Source: Sphingomonas sp. Leaf339 (GTDB lineage Bacteria; Pseudomonadota; Alphaproteobacteria; Sphingomonadales; Sphingomonadaceae). Taken from it: a stretch of 64,000 nucleotides of DNA. The DNA lies in the NCBI RefSeq assembly GCF_001426195.1, contig NZ_LMRS01000012.1, positions 496,001 to 560,000 of the forward strand, in the 5' to 3' direction. Shown piece after piece: positions 1 through 8,446 of this stretch. Made by a program: the position numbers and the translations under genes. The notes beneath the pieces are model-generated. The model saw only the letters and a program-made list of their open reading frames with translations, made no database searches and was not told where the DNA came from. Within the stretch, counting starts at the first letter, position 1; each line of letters opens with the position of its first letter.

Positions 1-925
1 CCGGTGCCGCTTCGAGGTTCGCGAGCAACAATGCTTCGGCGGCATCGTCGTCCATGAAGGCGCTGGCATAGACATGGCCGTTGCCGGTGCGGTGCTGCAA
101 CGGGATGCGCCACTGCCACCCCGCCGGGCGGGCCGTTGAGCGGGTGAAGGGCAGTATCGGCTCTGTCCGGACCGTCGGGACGGCGATCGCCCGATCGCAC
201 GGCAGCCAGTGCGACCAGTCGGTGAAGCCGACACCCATCGCCTCGCCCAGCAACAGGCTGCGAAAACCGGAGCAGTCGATGAACAGGTCACCTTCGATGC
301 GGCGGTCGTCGTCCAGCACGACGGCGCGGACATGGCCGCTTTCGCCATCGCGATCGACGGTGGCGATCCGCCCCTCGATCCGCGTCACGCCCTCTGCCTC
401 GGCCCGCTGGCGCAGGAAGGCGGCATAGAGACCGGCGTCGAAATGGTACGCATGGGCGATGCCCGACAGAGGAGAGCGCGGATCGTCGACCGGCGCGCCG
501 AACCGGTGCGCGGCGGCGGCGACGGTCGACATCGAATAATCGCCGATGTCGCCAATGCCGGGCCGGTTGCGCAGCTTCAGCCAGACCTGATGGAAATTCA
601 GCCCCTCAAACGCGCGACCATGCATGCCGAAGGGATGGAAATAGCGATCCTCCCCCGTCTGCCACCCGACGAATTCGATCCCCAGTTTGAAACTGCCGTT
701 GGTGGCGCGGAGGAATTCCGCCTCGTCGATGCCGAGCAGGCGATTGAAGTTCAGGATCGGCGGGATTGTCGCCTCGCCAACCCCGACCGTGCCGATCGCA
801 TCGGATTCGACCAGCGTGATGGTGCGCTGGCCATCGTCCAGAAAGCGGGCGGCGGCGGCGGCGACCATCCAGCCCGCGGTGCCGCCGCCGACAATCACGA
901 CGCGCGAGATCGGTGCCCCGGTCAT
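1..925 (-). CDS. Flavin-dependent halogenase family protein (C-terminus outside window)
   Basis: This is the last gene of a three-gene leftward operon. The window keeps about 308 N-terminal residues of a protein that is usually about 500 long. The FAD-binding GGGTAGWM motif is near residues 12-19. A GSFKLGIEF stretch supplies the lysine equivalent to the catalytic Lys79 of PrnA, and the family motif WxWxIP is present as WQWRIP (reverse codons around 103-118). Tryptophan-halogenase-type enzymes use FADH2, O2 and halide to make hypohalous acid, which is relayed through that lysine. Substrate cannot be read from sequence; relatives beside TonB receptors (BrvH type) accept indole-like compounds in vitro. 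The start ATG at 925 overlaps the stop of the preceding gene (ATGA). The EPLEST glutamate motif would lie beyond the window edge. Confidence 0.85.
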   Translation of the reverse strand, partial: MTGAPISRVVIVGGGTAGWMVAAAAARFLDDGQRTITLVESDAIGTVGVGEATIPPILNFNRLLGIDEAEFLRATNGSFKLGIEFVGWQTGEDRYFHPFGMHGRAFEGLNFHQVWLKLRNRPGIGDIGDYSMSTVAAAAHRFGAPVDDPRSPLSGIAHAYHFDAGLYAAFLRQRAEAEGVTRIEGRIATVDRDGESGHVRAVVLDDDRRIEGDLFIDCSGFRSLLLGEAMGVGFTDWSHWLPCDRAIAVPTVRTEPILPFTRSTARPAGWQWRIPLQHRTGNGHVYASAFMDDDAAEALLLANLEAAP

Positions 926-2295
926 GCCGGCACGCGCGCGACGGCGGCGGTGATTGCCGTTTGCGCGGCAGCGATGGCGCGCGGTTCGGCGCCCATGGCC
1001 TGGGGATCGCGGCGCGTCGGCCGCATCCCCTGGCCGAGCAGCACCGCCGCCCACGCATCGTCGATCATGCTTTCCTCCTCGTGATGCGGCAGCAGTCCGC
1101 GGCGTTCGAACTGCACCAGCGTGGTGGCCAGCCCGGCCGGCGCCTCGTTCCGGCCCCGATAATGCGCGGCCAGAAAATCGCACAGTCGATCGGCGCGCAG
1201 GCCGGCGCGGCGATTATATTCGGCGATCAGTGACGGCGGCATGGTTCGATCGGGCAGCAGGTCGAGCGCCAGCGCCAGATGCGTCCAGGCGAGCGACAGG
1301 CCGGCGAGGCCCAGCGGTCCGGGTTGGACGGCGGCTTCGCCCAGCGTTAGGACGTTGCCCCGCCACGCGTCGCGGCGGCGGCCGGGACGGTATGATATCA
1401 GATCGGCGGTATCGCGGCCGCTGGGCAGCTTGCGCCGCGCCCGATCTTCCCGTGTCGTCGCCGCAAAAGCCAGCGCGCGCCATTCGCCACCCGGAAACGG
1501 CCACCGCGCCGACCAGCCGATATCGGTGGCGGTATAGCTGTCGAGCAACGGTGTCGTGCCCGCGCCCGAGCGCTGAAGCAGCAGTCGATCATAGGGTAGT
1601 GCGGCGCTCCAGTCCTCGAACGCCATATCGCCCGCCACCAGCGCCGCCGGGCCAGTGGCATCGATGAACAGGTCGGCGACGATCCGCGTACCGTCCGCCA
1701 TCATGACAGCGGCGACATGTCCATCGGCATCGCGATCGACCGACGCGATCGATCCGGATCGGCTCGTCACGCGTGAGCGGGCCAGACCGCTCGCCAGCAC
1801 GCGCGCGAAGGCGTCCCCGTCAAGCCGCAATGCCGCCTCGGTCATGTCGAGTGGCGGCGGCAGATCGGGTGCGAACCGGCCTGACTGCGCGAGTACCGCG
1901 CCAGGTAACAGCATATCGAACGGACGAGTATCGCCCTGCCGTTCCGCCTCCAGCCAGCGTTGATGTGGCGCGCCCGGCCCTGATGGGACTGCGGTGCCGC
2001 TGTCGGACAGATGCCAGGGGCGGCGATCGGGACCCCATGCCTCGAACCGTTGTGCCAGCCGGTGCGTCGCGACGCCCCGATCGATCAGGGCATCGGGATC
2101 GATGCCCAACCGATCGAAGGTCGCCAGTGCGAAGGGTTGAACCAGCGGCAGCCGGTCGGCGAGCGCGGCGGGCGACACCGGCGTCGCCACCTGAACGATC
2201 GCCGCCCGTGGCAACGCCTTCGCAAAGGCGAGCGCGGCGGATTGCGCGACGATGCCGCCGCCGAATACCGCTACGCTGCGCAGGGCGGCGCTCAT
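922..2295 (-). CDS. Degenerate flavin-dependent halogenase paralogue
   Basis: A protein of 457 residues lying between two canonical halogenase-family genes, with ATGA overlaps at both ends. It shares the overall fold signature: an N-terminal FAD-binding stretch FGGGIVAQ, a central IDATGPAAL stretch and a C-terminal GLAGLSLAW. However, the tryptophan of GGGTAGW is missing, no FK(L)GIEF lysine is present, WxWxIP has become WSARWPFPG, and the EPLEST glutamate region reads QPGPLGLAG. Family knowledge says the Lys and Glu are needed for halogenation. I infer that it binds flavin or partners its neighbours without halogenating. An ordinary FAD-dependent oxidoreductase is the alternative. Confidence 0.75.
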   Translation of the reverse strand: MSAALRSVAVFGGGIVAQSAALAFAKALPRAAIVQVATPVSPAALADRLPLVQPFALATFDRLGIDPDALIDRGVATHRLAQRFEAWGPDRRPWHLSDSGTAVPSGPGAPHQRWLEAERQGDTRPFDMLLPGAVLAQSGRFAPDLPPPLDMTEAALRLDGDAFARVLASGLARSRVTSRSGSIASVDRDADGHVAAVMMADGTRIVADLFIDATGPAALVAGDMAFEDWSAALPYDRLLLQRSGAGTTPLLDSYTATDIGWSARWPFPGGEWRALAFAATTREDRARRKLPSGRDTADLISYRPGRRRDAWRGNVLTLGEAAVQPGPLGLAGLSLAWTHLALALDLLPDRTMPPSLIAEYNRRAGLRADRLCDFLAAHYRGRNEAPAGLATTLVQFERRGLLPHHEEESMIDDAWAAVLLGQGMRPTRRDPQAMGAEPRAIAAAQTAITAAVARVPA

Positions 2296-3791
2296 GCCGA
2301 TCCGCGCGCCAGATAGGTGGCGTGATCGGGCATCGCCGCCACGCGATCGGCGATCGTGCTAGCCAGCGTCGCCAGCGCGCGATCAAGGGCGGCCGGTTCG
2401 GGCAGGTCGGCGCGCTGGTCCCACCCGGTCGGCACGATGCCCTGGCCCAGATACACCGCGACCCAACTAGGTTCGAGGAACAGGCCATGGGCGTATTTCG
2501 AAACCTGCGCCGTCTCTCGCCACAGCGCCATCTTGCTGGCGAGAGTATCGGGGATCGCCATGGTACGGACATGATCCCAGAACGGCGAGTCCGTCCGCGT
2601 CGTCGCGTGATAATGCAGGATCAGGAAATCGCGGATCCGATCATATTCAGCATCGACCGACGCGTTGAACCCGTCGCGATCGACGTCCTCCACCATGCGC
2701 TCCGGGAAATGTTCGATCAGCTGCGTGATCGCCATTTGCGACAGGTAGATACTTGTCGATTCCAGCGGTTCGAGAAAGCCGGAGGCCAACCCAATCGCGA
2801 CGACGTTGCCGACCCAGCTGCGTTGCCGGCGACCGGCCCGGAAGCGCAGGAAACGCGGTTCGGCCAAGGGCTCGCTTTCCAGCGCGTCCAGCAATGCCGT
2901 GCGCGCGTCGTCGTCGGATATATGGGCGCTGGAATAGACGTACCCGTTGCCAACCCGGTGCTGGAGGGGAATGCGCCATCGCCACCCCGCCGACATCGCC
3001 ACCGCGCGCGTGAACGGTTCGATCGGACCGGGCGGACTGGCGCAGGGGGCCGCGACCGCGCGGTCGCAGGGCAACCAATGCGACCAGTCCTCCCACCCCT
3101 CGCCCATCGCCTCGCCAAGCAACAGGCTGCGGAAGCCCGAGCAATCGACGAACAGATCGCCCTCGATACGCGATCCATTGGCTAGCACGATCGCACGGAC
3201 GTCGCCCGTCGCCGCATCACGATCGACCGAGACGATGCGTCCCTCGGTCCGCACCGCGCCCCGCGCCTCGGACCATTCGCGCAGGAAAGGGGCGAAGCGG
3301 GTCGCGTCGAATTGATACGCATAACCGAAGCTGGCGGCCGGATCGTCGATTCCGGTCGGTCGGGCAAAGCGTCTCGCCTCGGCGGCAACGACGGCGGCGC
3401 TGTAATCGCTGATCGGTGCGGCGGCGGCGTTCGCGCTGGCCCGTCGCAGCCAGTAATGATGGAAACCGACGCCGGCGAGGTCGCGGCCATAGGTGCCGAA
3501 AGGATGAATGTAGCGATCACCGATCGCGCCGAAATCGCAGAATTCGATGCCGAGTTTAAAGGTCGCGCTGGTGGCCGCCATGAACGCGGCCTCGTCGATC
3601 CCCAGCCGTTCGATGAACGCGCGCAGATGTGGCAAGGTAGCCTCGCCAACGCCGACGATGCCCACCTCTGCCGATTCGACCAGATGCACGTCACACGCCG
3701 CACACGCGACGCCGCGAAGGGCCGCCGCGGTCATCCATCCGGCGGTGCCGCCACCCACCACCACGACGCTCACGCGCTGCTGCTCCGTCAC
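2292..3791 (-). CDS. Flavin-dependent (tryptophan-type) halogenase
   Basis: First gene of the leftward halogenase operon, about 499 residues. I chose the GTG at 3791 because GGGGAGAG lies just upstream; an ATG at 3845 would add 18 residues that run through probable promoter DNA. From the GTG start the motifs are GGGTAGW at about 13-19, the lysine of ATFKLGIEF at residue 79 (the same number as PrnA Lys79), WRWRIP at about 270-275 and FLEPLEST at about 339-346. The full catalytic set therefore suggests an active enzyme. A cytosolic flavin reductase must supply FADH2, and none is adjacent. It is divergent from the TonB receptor gene, an arrangement known in Caulobacterales and Xanthomonadales. 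Substrate unknown. Confidence 0.88.
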   Translation of the reverse strand: MTEQQRVSVVVVGGGTAGWMTAAALRGVACAACDVHLVESAEVGIVGVGEATLPHLRAFIERLGIDEAAFMAATSATFKLGIEFCDFGAIGDRYIHPFGTYGRDLAGVGFHHYWLRRASANAAAAPISDYSAAVVAAEARRFARPTGIDDPAASFGYAYQFDATRFAPFLREWSEARGAVRTEGRIVSVDRDAATGDVRAIVLANGSRIEGDLFVDCSGFRSLLLGEAMGEGWEDWSHWLPCDRAVAAPCASPPGPIEPFTRAVAMSAGWRWRIPLQHRVGNGYVYSSAHISDDDARTALLDALESEPLAEPRFLRFRAGRRQRSWVGNVVAIGLASGFLEPLESTSIYLSQMAITQLIEHFPERMVEDVDRDGFNASVDAEYDRIRDFLILHYHATTRTDSPFWDHVRTMAIPDTLASKMALWRETAQVSKYAHGLFLEPSWVAVYLGQGIVPTGWDQRADLPEPAALDRALATLASTIADRVAAMPDHATYLARGSA

Positions 3792-3876
3792 CGTTCCGCT
3801 CTCTCCCCGCCCCGGCCCATACGCGATCTTAACAAAATATTTCAACTTTCCATATTATTGTTGTGCCCGTCCCGGC

Positions 3877-3897
3877 CATTGTCTATTGACGACAATG
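3877..3897. promoter_or_regulatory. Perfect inverted repeat in divergent halogenase/TonB-receptor promoter region
   Basis: CATTGTC, a 7-base spacer, then GACAATG form a perfect 7+7 inverted repeat. It lies 86 bases left of the receptor ATG at 3968 and 86 bases right of the halogenase GTG at 3791, so it is central between the two arms. The spacing (14-base centre to centre) suits a dimeric regulator. A TTGACG overlaps the right half and GATAAT follows at 3914-3919, but their 22-base spacing is too long for a standard promoter. The regulator is not identified. Confidence 0.5.
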
Positions 3898-3967
3898 ACC
3901 GCGATTGGGGCGGGATAATGCGATCTTCCGAACAGGAAGGCAGCGGGGATGAGGATCAAGGGGCTTT

Positions 3968-6900
3968 ATGTTTACTGTTGTCGATCGCGCGGCGCGCAAA
4001 GGTGCCGTCAATCGTCTGGCCATCACCGCATCGGTGTTGGCGCTCGTCTGTGCCACACAGCCCGCCTGGGCTCAGGTCGTCGCCGGCAGCAAGCCCGCCA
4101 CCCCCGCCGAACGCGCCGCCGCCGAACAGGCCGGTGACGCGACGCGCCCGGCCGGCCCCGAGCAGGGCACCGTGCCCGCCGGCACCGCCGAGGAGGCATC
4201 GTCCGACGACATCGTCGTCACCGGCGTCCGCGCCAGTCTGGCCAGTGCCCAGAACATCAAGCGCAACGCCGACACGATCGTCGACGCGATCACCTCGCAG
4301 GATATCGGCGCCCTGCCAGATCGGTCGGTGAACGAAGCGTTGCAGCGTATTCCCGGCGTCGCGATCAGCCGTTTTGCCGCACCGACCGATGCGCAGCATT
4401 TCTCGGTCCAGGGATCGGGCGTGGTGATCCGCGGCCTGAGCTATGTCCGCAGCGAGTTCAATGGCCGTGACACCTTCGCCGCCAATGGCGGCCGCGAGAT
4501 CGGCTTCAATGACGTGCCGTCCGAGCTGGTCGGATCGATCGAGGTCTTCAAGAACCTGACCGCCGACCTGATCGAAGGCGGTATTTCCGGCACCGTCAAC
4601 ATCAACACGCGCAAGCCGTTCGATAGCGACAAGGACCTGCTCTACGTATCGGGCGGGATGAGCTATGGCGATTTCGAAGGGCGCGGCGCACCTTCTGGCG
4701 TGGCGCTTCTCTCGAAGCAGTTCGATACCGGCATCGGCCGGTTCGGCATCCTCGGCAGCGTGACCTATTCGCAGTTCCACACCCGCGTGGATTCGGTTTA
4801 TCTCAATTCCTACCTGCCGCGCTTTAACGACGACAAAAACGGTAACGGCGTTCAGGACACGGGCGAAGGCCGCACGATCAACGCCGGCACCCCTTATGCC
4901 TCGTCGTTGTTCGATACCTACCCGGTCCCGAATGGCCTCAGCCGCGTCTATGTGCCGCTGGGTGGCGGATATCGTGAGGAGCACATCAATCGCGAGCGCC
5001 TAGGTATCCAGGGCGCGTTTCAGTTCGAGAGCCTCGACAAGCGATTGCTGCTGACCGCGCAATATCTCCGCACCCAGAGCTCTGAGGATCATCTCGACCG
5101 CACGATCGGGCCGGCGATCTATTACGGCGACGCCACCACGACGTTCCCGCTGGCCGGCACGACGCCGACCTATGACGCGAACGGTGTCTTCACCAGCGGC
5201 GTGCTGGCGCGGCGCACCGGCCAAGTGTTCGGCAACCGTCCGAACGGCGCTGGCTTCGGCGCCCTGACGCAGTTCGTCGCGAACGGCCTGAACATCGGTT
5301 CCACCAACCGGTACTTCGATTCGAAGTCGATCACCGCGGATCACTCGCTGAACCTGAAGTTCAACCCGACCGAACGTCTGCACATCAACCTTGATGGGCA
5401 GTATGTGAAGTCGAAGGTGACCGGTCGTGACGACATTCTGGACACGGCATCGCAGGCGCAGGCTTCGATCGACACGCGCGGCAGCATCCCCAATGTCCAG
5501 TTGCTGACGCCCGGGTTTAATGCAGGCAGCTATTTCGCCAATCCCAACAGCTTCTATTTTGCCGATGCGTTCAACAACCGCAACATCAACGATGGCGACG
5601 AGTGGGCATTCCGTGGCGACGTCGACTACGACTTCGGCGACGACAGCTTCCTGCGCAAGGTGAGGGTCGGCGGTCGTTTCGCATCGCGCGATCAGACGGT
5701 GCGGACCAACGATTATACCAACTGGGGTGCGGTGTCGCAGACCTGGACCGGCGGTGGTCCGGTGTCGTTCGCCCAGTCGCCCGCCGGTACGTATGGCGTG
5801 CACAGCTTTGACAATTTCCTGCGCGGCGCATCGGATGGTGGCCCGTTGCCGACCAATTTCCTGAATGCCGACCTGATCTCGAACCACGATGCGCTGATGA
5901 CCTTCATCCGCGCGGCAACGAAGGCGAGCGGCGGTACCTATGTGCCGATCGAGGATCGCGTGCGCGCCGACGGCCAGCCATTGGTCGAGGGGTATTTCCT
6001 GCCCAACGAGGTATATCGCAATACCGAGAAGACCTATGCCGCCTATGCCCGGGTCGATTTCGGGCGTGACAATCTGTTCGGCGGCGGGATGAACCTGTCG
6101 GGCAACATCGGCTTGCGTTGGGTCCGGACCCAAGACCGCTCGTTCGGTGCCGTCAATTATCCGCAGGCGACCAACGTGTTCCGCCCCGACAGCCGGACCG
6201 ACGCGAATGGTCAGGCGCTGCCGCCTCGTTACACCACCATCGCGGAATATTGCGCTTTCCGCCTGGCCAATCCCGGCCAGTTCCAGACTGTCGATGCACT
6301 GTGCACGATTCCGCTGGCACAGGCACAGGCGGCACTGGCGTTTGCCAATGGCGGCACGACGCCCTCGGTCACCAACCAGAGCTATGACAAGTTCCTGCCC
6401 AGCGTGAACGTCCGTCTGGACCTGTCGCCGAAGGTGCTGATGCGTTTCGCCTATTCGCGCGCGATCTCGCGCCCGGATTTCGGCAAGCTGCGTAACGTCA
6501 CGACGCTGTCGCCGAGCGCCGCGAACGTCGCGGGGACGTACAACTTCTCGGGCAGCACCAACAACGCCAATCCGTTCCTGACCCCGGTCGAAGCGGATCA
6601 GTTCGACCTGACCGCCGAATGGTATTTCGCCAAGGTCGGTCAGTTGACGGGCACGGTGTTCTACAAGAAGCTGCGCAACATCATCCTCGACAATTTCGGT
6701 TATAACCGCACCTTCACGAACAACGGCCAGACCGTGACGGCCAACATCAACGGGCCGGCAAACATCGACGGCAGCAGCAACATCAAGGGTGCCGAAGTCT
6801 CGTACCAGCAGACGTTCGACTTCCTGCCCGGCTTCCTGAAGGGACTTGGCGCGCAGGCTACCTATACGTTCGTCGACGCGGGCAACATCCCGAACTCGCC

Positions 6901-7309
6901 ACCAGCGAATGCGGCGAACGACGGCAACCGGCCGCCGCTGGATGTGACCGGGCTTTATGACAACCTGCCCTTGGCGGGCCTGTCGAAGCACAATTACAAC
7001 GTGGCGGGCTTTTACGACATGGGCGGTTTCGCCGCCCGTATCGCCTATAGCTGGCGGTCGAAGTTCTTGCTCAACAACCGTGACTGCTGCTTCCCGTTCC
7101 TGCCGGTCTATGCCGAGCCGACCGGACAGTTGGATGGTTCCGTCTTCCTGACGGTCAACCCGCGATTCAAGATCGGCCTGGAGGTGCAGAACATCGCCAA
7201 CACGACGACGCAGACGCGTTATCTGCTGAATGGCGATGGTCTGACGGCTCCGTTGACCTCGTTCAAGACCGATCGTCAGTTCACCCTGTCGACCCGGCTC
7301 AACTTCTGA
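3968..7309 (+). CDS. TonB-dependent outer-membrane receptor (Xanthomonas/Caulobacter type)
   Basis: A protein of 1113 residues. The signal peptide is about residues 1-35 (cleavage after QPAWA). A TonB-box-like stretch DIVVTGVRASL starts at residue 81, followed by the plug (ALPDRSVNEALQRIPGV, then VIRGLSY and GGISGTVNINTRKP). The rest is a large beta-barrel ending in RLNF with a terminal Phe, the usual Omp85 sorting signal. AAGGGG precedes the ATG. Such receptors import large or scarce substrates across the outer membrane using TonB energy. The divergent halogenases and the downstream cupin_8 gene match the known co-occurrence of these families. An intrinsic terminator follows at once. Confidence 0.93.
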   Translation: MFTVVDRAARKGAVNRLAITASVLALVCATQPAWAQVVAGSKPATPAERAAAEQAGDATRPAGPEQGTVPAGTAEEASSDDIVVTGVRASLASAQNIKRNADTIVDAITSQDIGALPDRSVNEALQRIPGVAISRFAAPTDAQHFSVQGSGVVIRGLSYVRSEFNGRDTFAANGGREIGFNDVPSELVGSIEVFKNLTADLIEGGISGTVNINTRKPFDSDKDLLYVSGGMSYGDFEGRGAPSGVALLSKQFDTGIGRFGILGSVTYSQFHTRVDSVYLNSYLPRFNDDKNGNGVQDTGEGRTINAGTPYASSLFDTYPVPNGLSRVYVPLGGGYREEHINRERLGIQGAFQFESLDKRLLLTAQYLRTQSSEDHLDRTIGPAIYYGDATTTFPLAGTTPTYDANGVFTSGVLARRTGQVFGNRPNGAGFGALTQFVANGLNIGSTNRYFDSKSITADHSLNLKFNPTERLHINLDGQYVKSKVTGRDDILDTASQAQASIDTRGSIPNVQLLTPGFNAGSYFANPNSFYFADAFNNRNINDGDEWAFRGDVDYDFGDDSFLRKVRVGGRFASRDQTVRTNDYTNWGAVSQTWTGGGPVSFAQSPAGTYGVHSFDNFLRGASDGGPLPTNFLNADLISNHDALMTFIRAATKASGGTYVPIEDRVRADGQPLVEGYFLPNEVYRNTEKTYAAYARVDFGRDNLFGGGMNLSGNIGLRWVRTQDRSFGAVNYPQATNVFRPDSRTDANGQALPPRYTTIAEYCAFRLANPGQFQTVDALCTIPLAQAQAALAFANGGTTPSVTNQSYDKFLPSVNVRLDLSPKVLMRFAYSRAISRPDFGKLRNVTTLSPSAANVAGTYNFSGSTNNANPFLTPVEADQFDLTAEWYFAKVGQLTGTVFYKKLRNIILDNFGYNRTFTNNGQTVTANINGPANIDGSSNIKGAEVSYQQTFDFLPGFLKGLGAQATYTFVDAGNIPNSPPANAANDGNRPPLDVTGLYDNLPLAGLSKHNYNVAGFYDMGGFAARIAYSWRSKFLLNNRDCCFPFLPVYAEPTGQLDGSVFLTVNPRFKIGLEVQNIANTTTQTRYLLNGDGLTAPLTSFKTDRQFTLSTRLNF

Positions 7310-7331
7310 TCCTTTACGGTTTCCCCAACCT

Positions 7332-7369
7332 CGGGGCGGGACGGCATCGGCCGCCCCGCCCATTTTTTT
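7332..7369 (+). terminator. Intrinsic terminator after the TonB receptor gene
   Basis: CGGGGCGG (7332-7339) pairs perfectly with CCGCCCCG (7351-7358) over an 11-base loop, followed by CCCA and seven T (7363-7369). It lies 22 bases after the receptor stop and before the cupin gene, so the downstream gene may receive only read-through or use its own promoter. Confidence 0.85.
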
Positions 7370-7411
7370 GTGCTTGATCGATGATGCACACGGGATGATG
7401 GCTGAACCGCG

Positions 7412-8434
7412 ATGATCGATTTCCTGTCCAGCGCCGCGCCTATTGCCGAGCGGTCGGGTGTCACGCCCGACGTCTTCGCAAGCGAAATCGTGCCCGCCTA
7501 TCGTCCGGTCGTGCTGCGCGGCTTGGCGGCGGACTGGCCGGCGGTGGCGGCGTGGCAAGGCGGCGTGCGGCCGATGATCGATTACCTGCGGCAGTTCGAT
7601 GCCGGCCGGCCGGTGACGATGTTCGCGGGCGCACCGGATATCGCCGGGCGCTTCTTCTACAGCGCCGATCATCGCGGTATGAATTTTCAGCAGGCGCAGG
7701 TGCTGTTGTCGCTTGTCCTGGATGCGCTGGCAGCGGAGGCAGGCAACCCGGCGGCGCCGTCATTGTATGTCGGCTCGACGCCGACGCCCGATGTGTTTCC
7801 CGGCTGGGCAGAGGCGAACGTCCTGTCGCTGCCGACGCCGGGCGCGGTGCCGCGATTGTGGATCGGCAACGGCAGCCGCGTATCGACGCATTACGACATG
7901 TCGAGCAACCTCGCCGTTGTGGTGTCGGGCCGCCGCCGTTTCGCGGTTATCCCGCCCGCGCAGACGCCCGATCTGTACGTCGGCCCGCTGGAGGACACGA
8001 TTGCGGGGCAGCCGGTGAGCATGGTCGATCTGGAGGCTCCGGATCTTGACCGCTATCCTCGCTTTGCCGAGGCGATGCCGGCGGTGCGGGTCGCGGAGCT
8101 GGGGCCGGGCGATGCGATCTATATCCCCGCATACTGGTGGCATGATGTTCGTGCGACTGGGCCGCTCAACGTGCTCGTCAATTATTGGTGGCATGAAGGA
8201 TCGGGCGCGTCGCCGTTCAACGCGCTGATGCACGCGGTCCTGGCCGTTCGCGACCTGCCGGCGGGTGAGCGGGACGCAATGCGGGTGTGGTTCGAGCAGT
8301 ATGTGTTCGAGCCAACGGCAGCATCGGTGGCAGACCATCTGCCGGACCATGCGCGCGGTGTCGTCGGTCCGGCTTCACCGGAACGTGACGCGAAAATCCG
8401 TGCCTTTCTGCGTCAGGCCCTCGCCGATCGCTGA
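7412..8434 (+). CDS. Cupin-like JmjC-fold (cupin_8) protein
   Basis: A protein of 340 residues of the cupin_8/JmjC hydroxylase-like family. It has the metal-binding triad HxD...H: His160 and Asp162 in STHYDMSSN and His244 in YWWHDV. RPVVLRGLAADWP near residues 31-43 is a typical N-terminal family motif, and GPGDAIYIPAYWWH is the distal strand. Family members are Fe(II)/2-oxoglutarate dioxygenases that hydroxylate proteins or small molecules. In sphingomonads and caulobacters they cluster with TonB receptors and halogenase-like genes, as here. The 2-oxoglutarate-binding residue was not assigned. Substrate unknown. The next gene starts 12 bases on. Confidence 0.85.
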   Translation: MIDFLSSAAPIAERSGVTPDVFASEIVPAYRPVVLRGLAADWPAVAAWQGGVRPMIDYLRQFDAGRPVTMFAGAPDIAGRFFYSADHRGMNFQQAQVLLSLVLDALAAEAGNPAAPSLYVGSTPTPDVFPGWAEANVLSLPTPGAVPRLWIGNGSRVSTHYDMSSNLAVVVSGRRRFAVIPPAQTPDLYVGPLEDTIAGQPVSMVDLEAPDLDRYPRFAEAMPAVRVAELGPGDAIYIPAYWWHDVRATGPLNVLVNYWWHEGSGASPFNALMHAVLAVRDLPAGERDAMRVWFEQYVFEPTAASVADHLPDHARGVVGPASPERDAKIRAFLRQALADR

Positions 8435-8446
8435 TAGGAAGCGCTG

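Noticed and set aside
3886..3919. TTGACG and GATAAT as the receptor promoter
   Set aside because: The spacing of 22 bases is outside the range of a standard promoter. I kept only the inverted repeat that overlaps the first element.
5000..7672. An 890-codon open frame antisense to the TonB receptor
   Set aside because: High-GC coding DNA leaves long open antisense frames. This one has no domain likeness and lies entirely opposite a well-supported receptor gene and its terminator.
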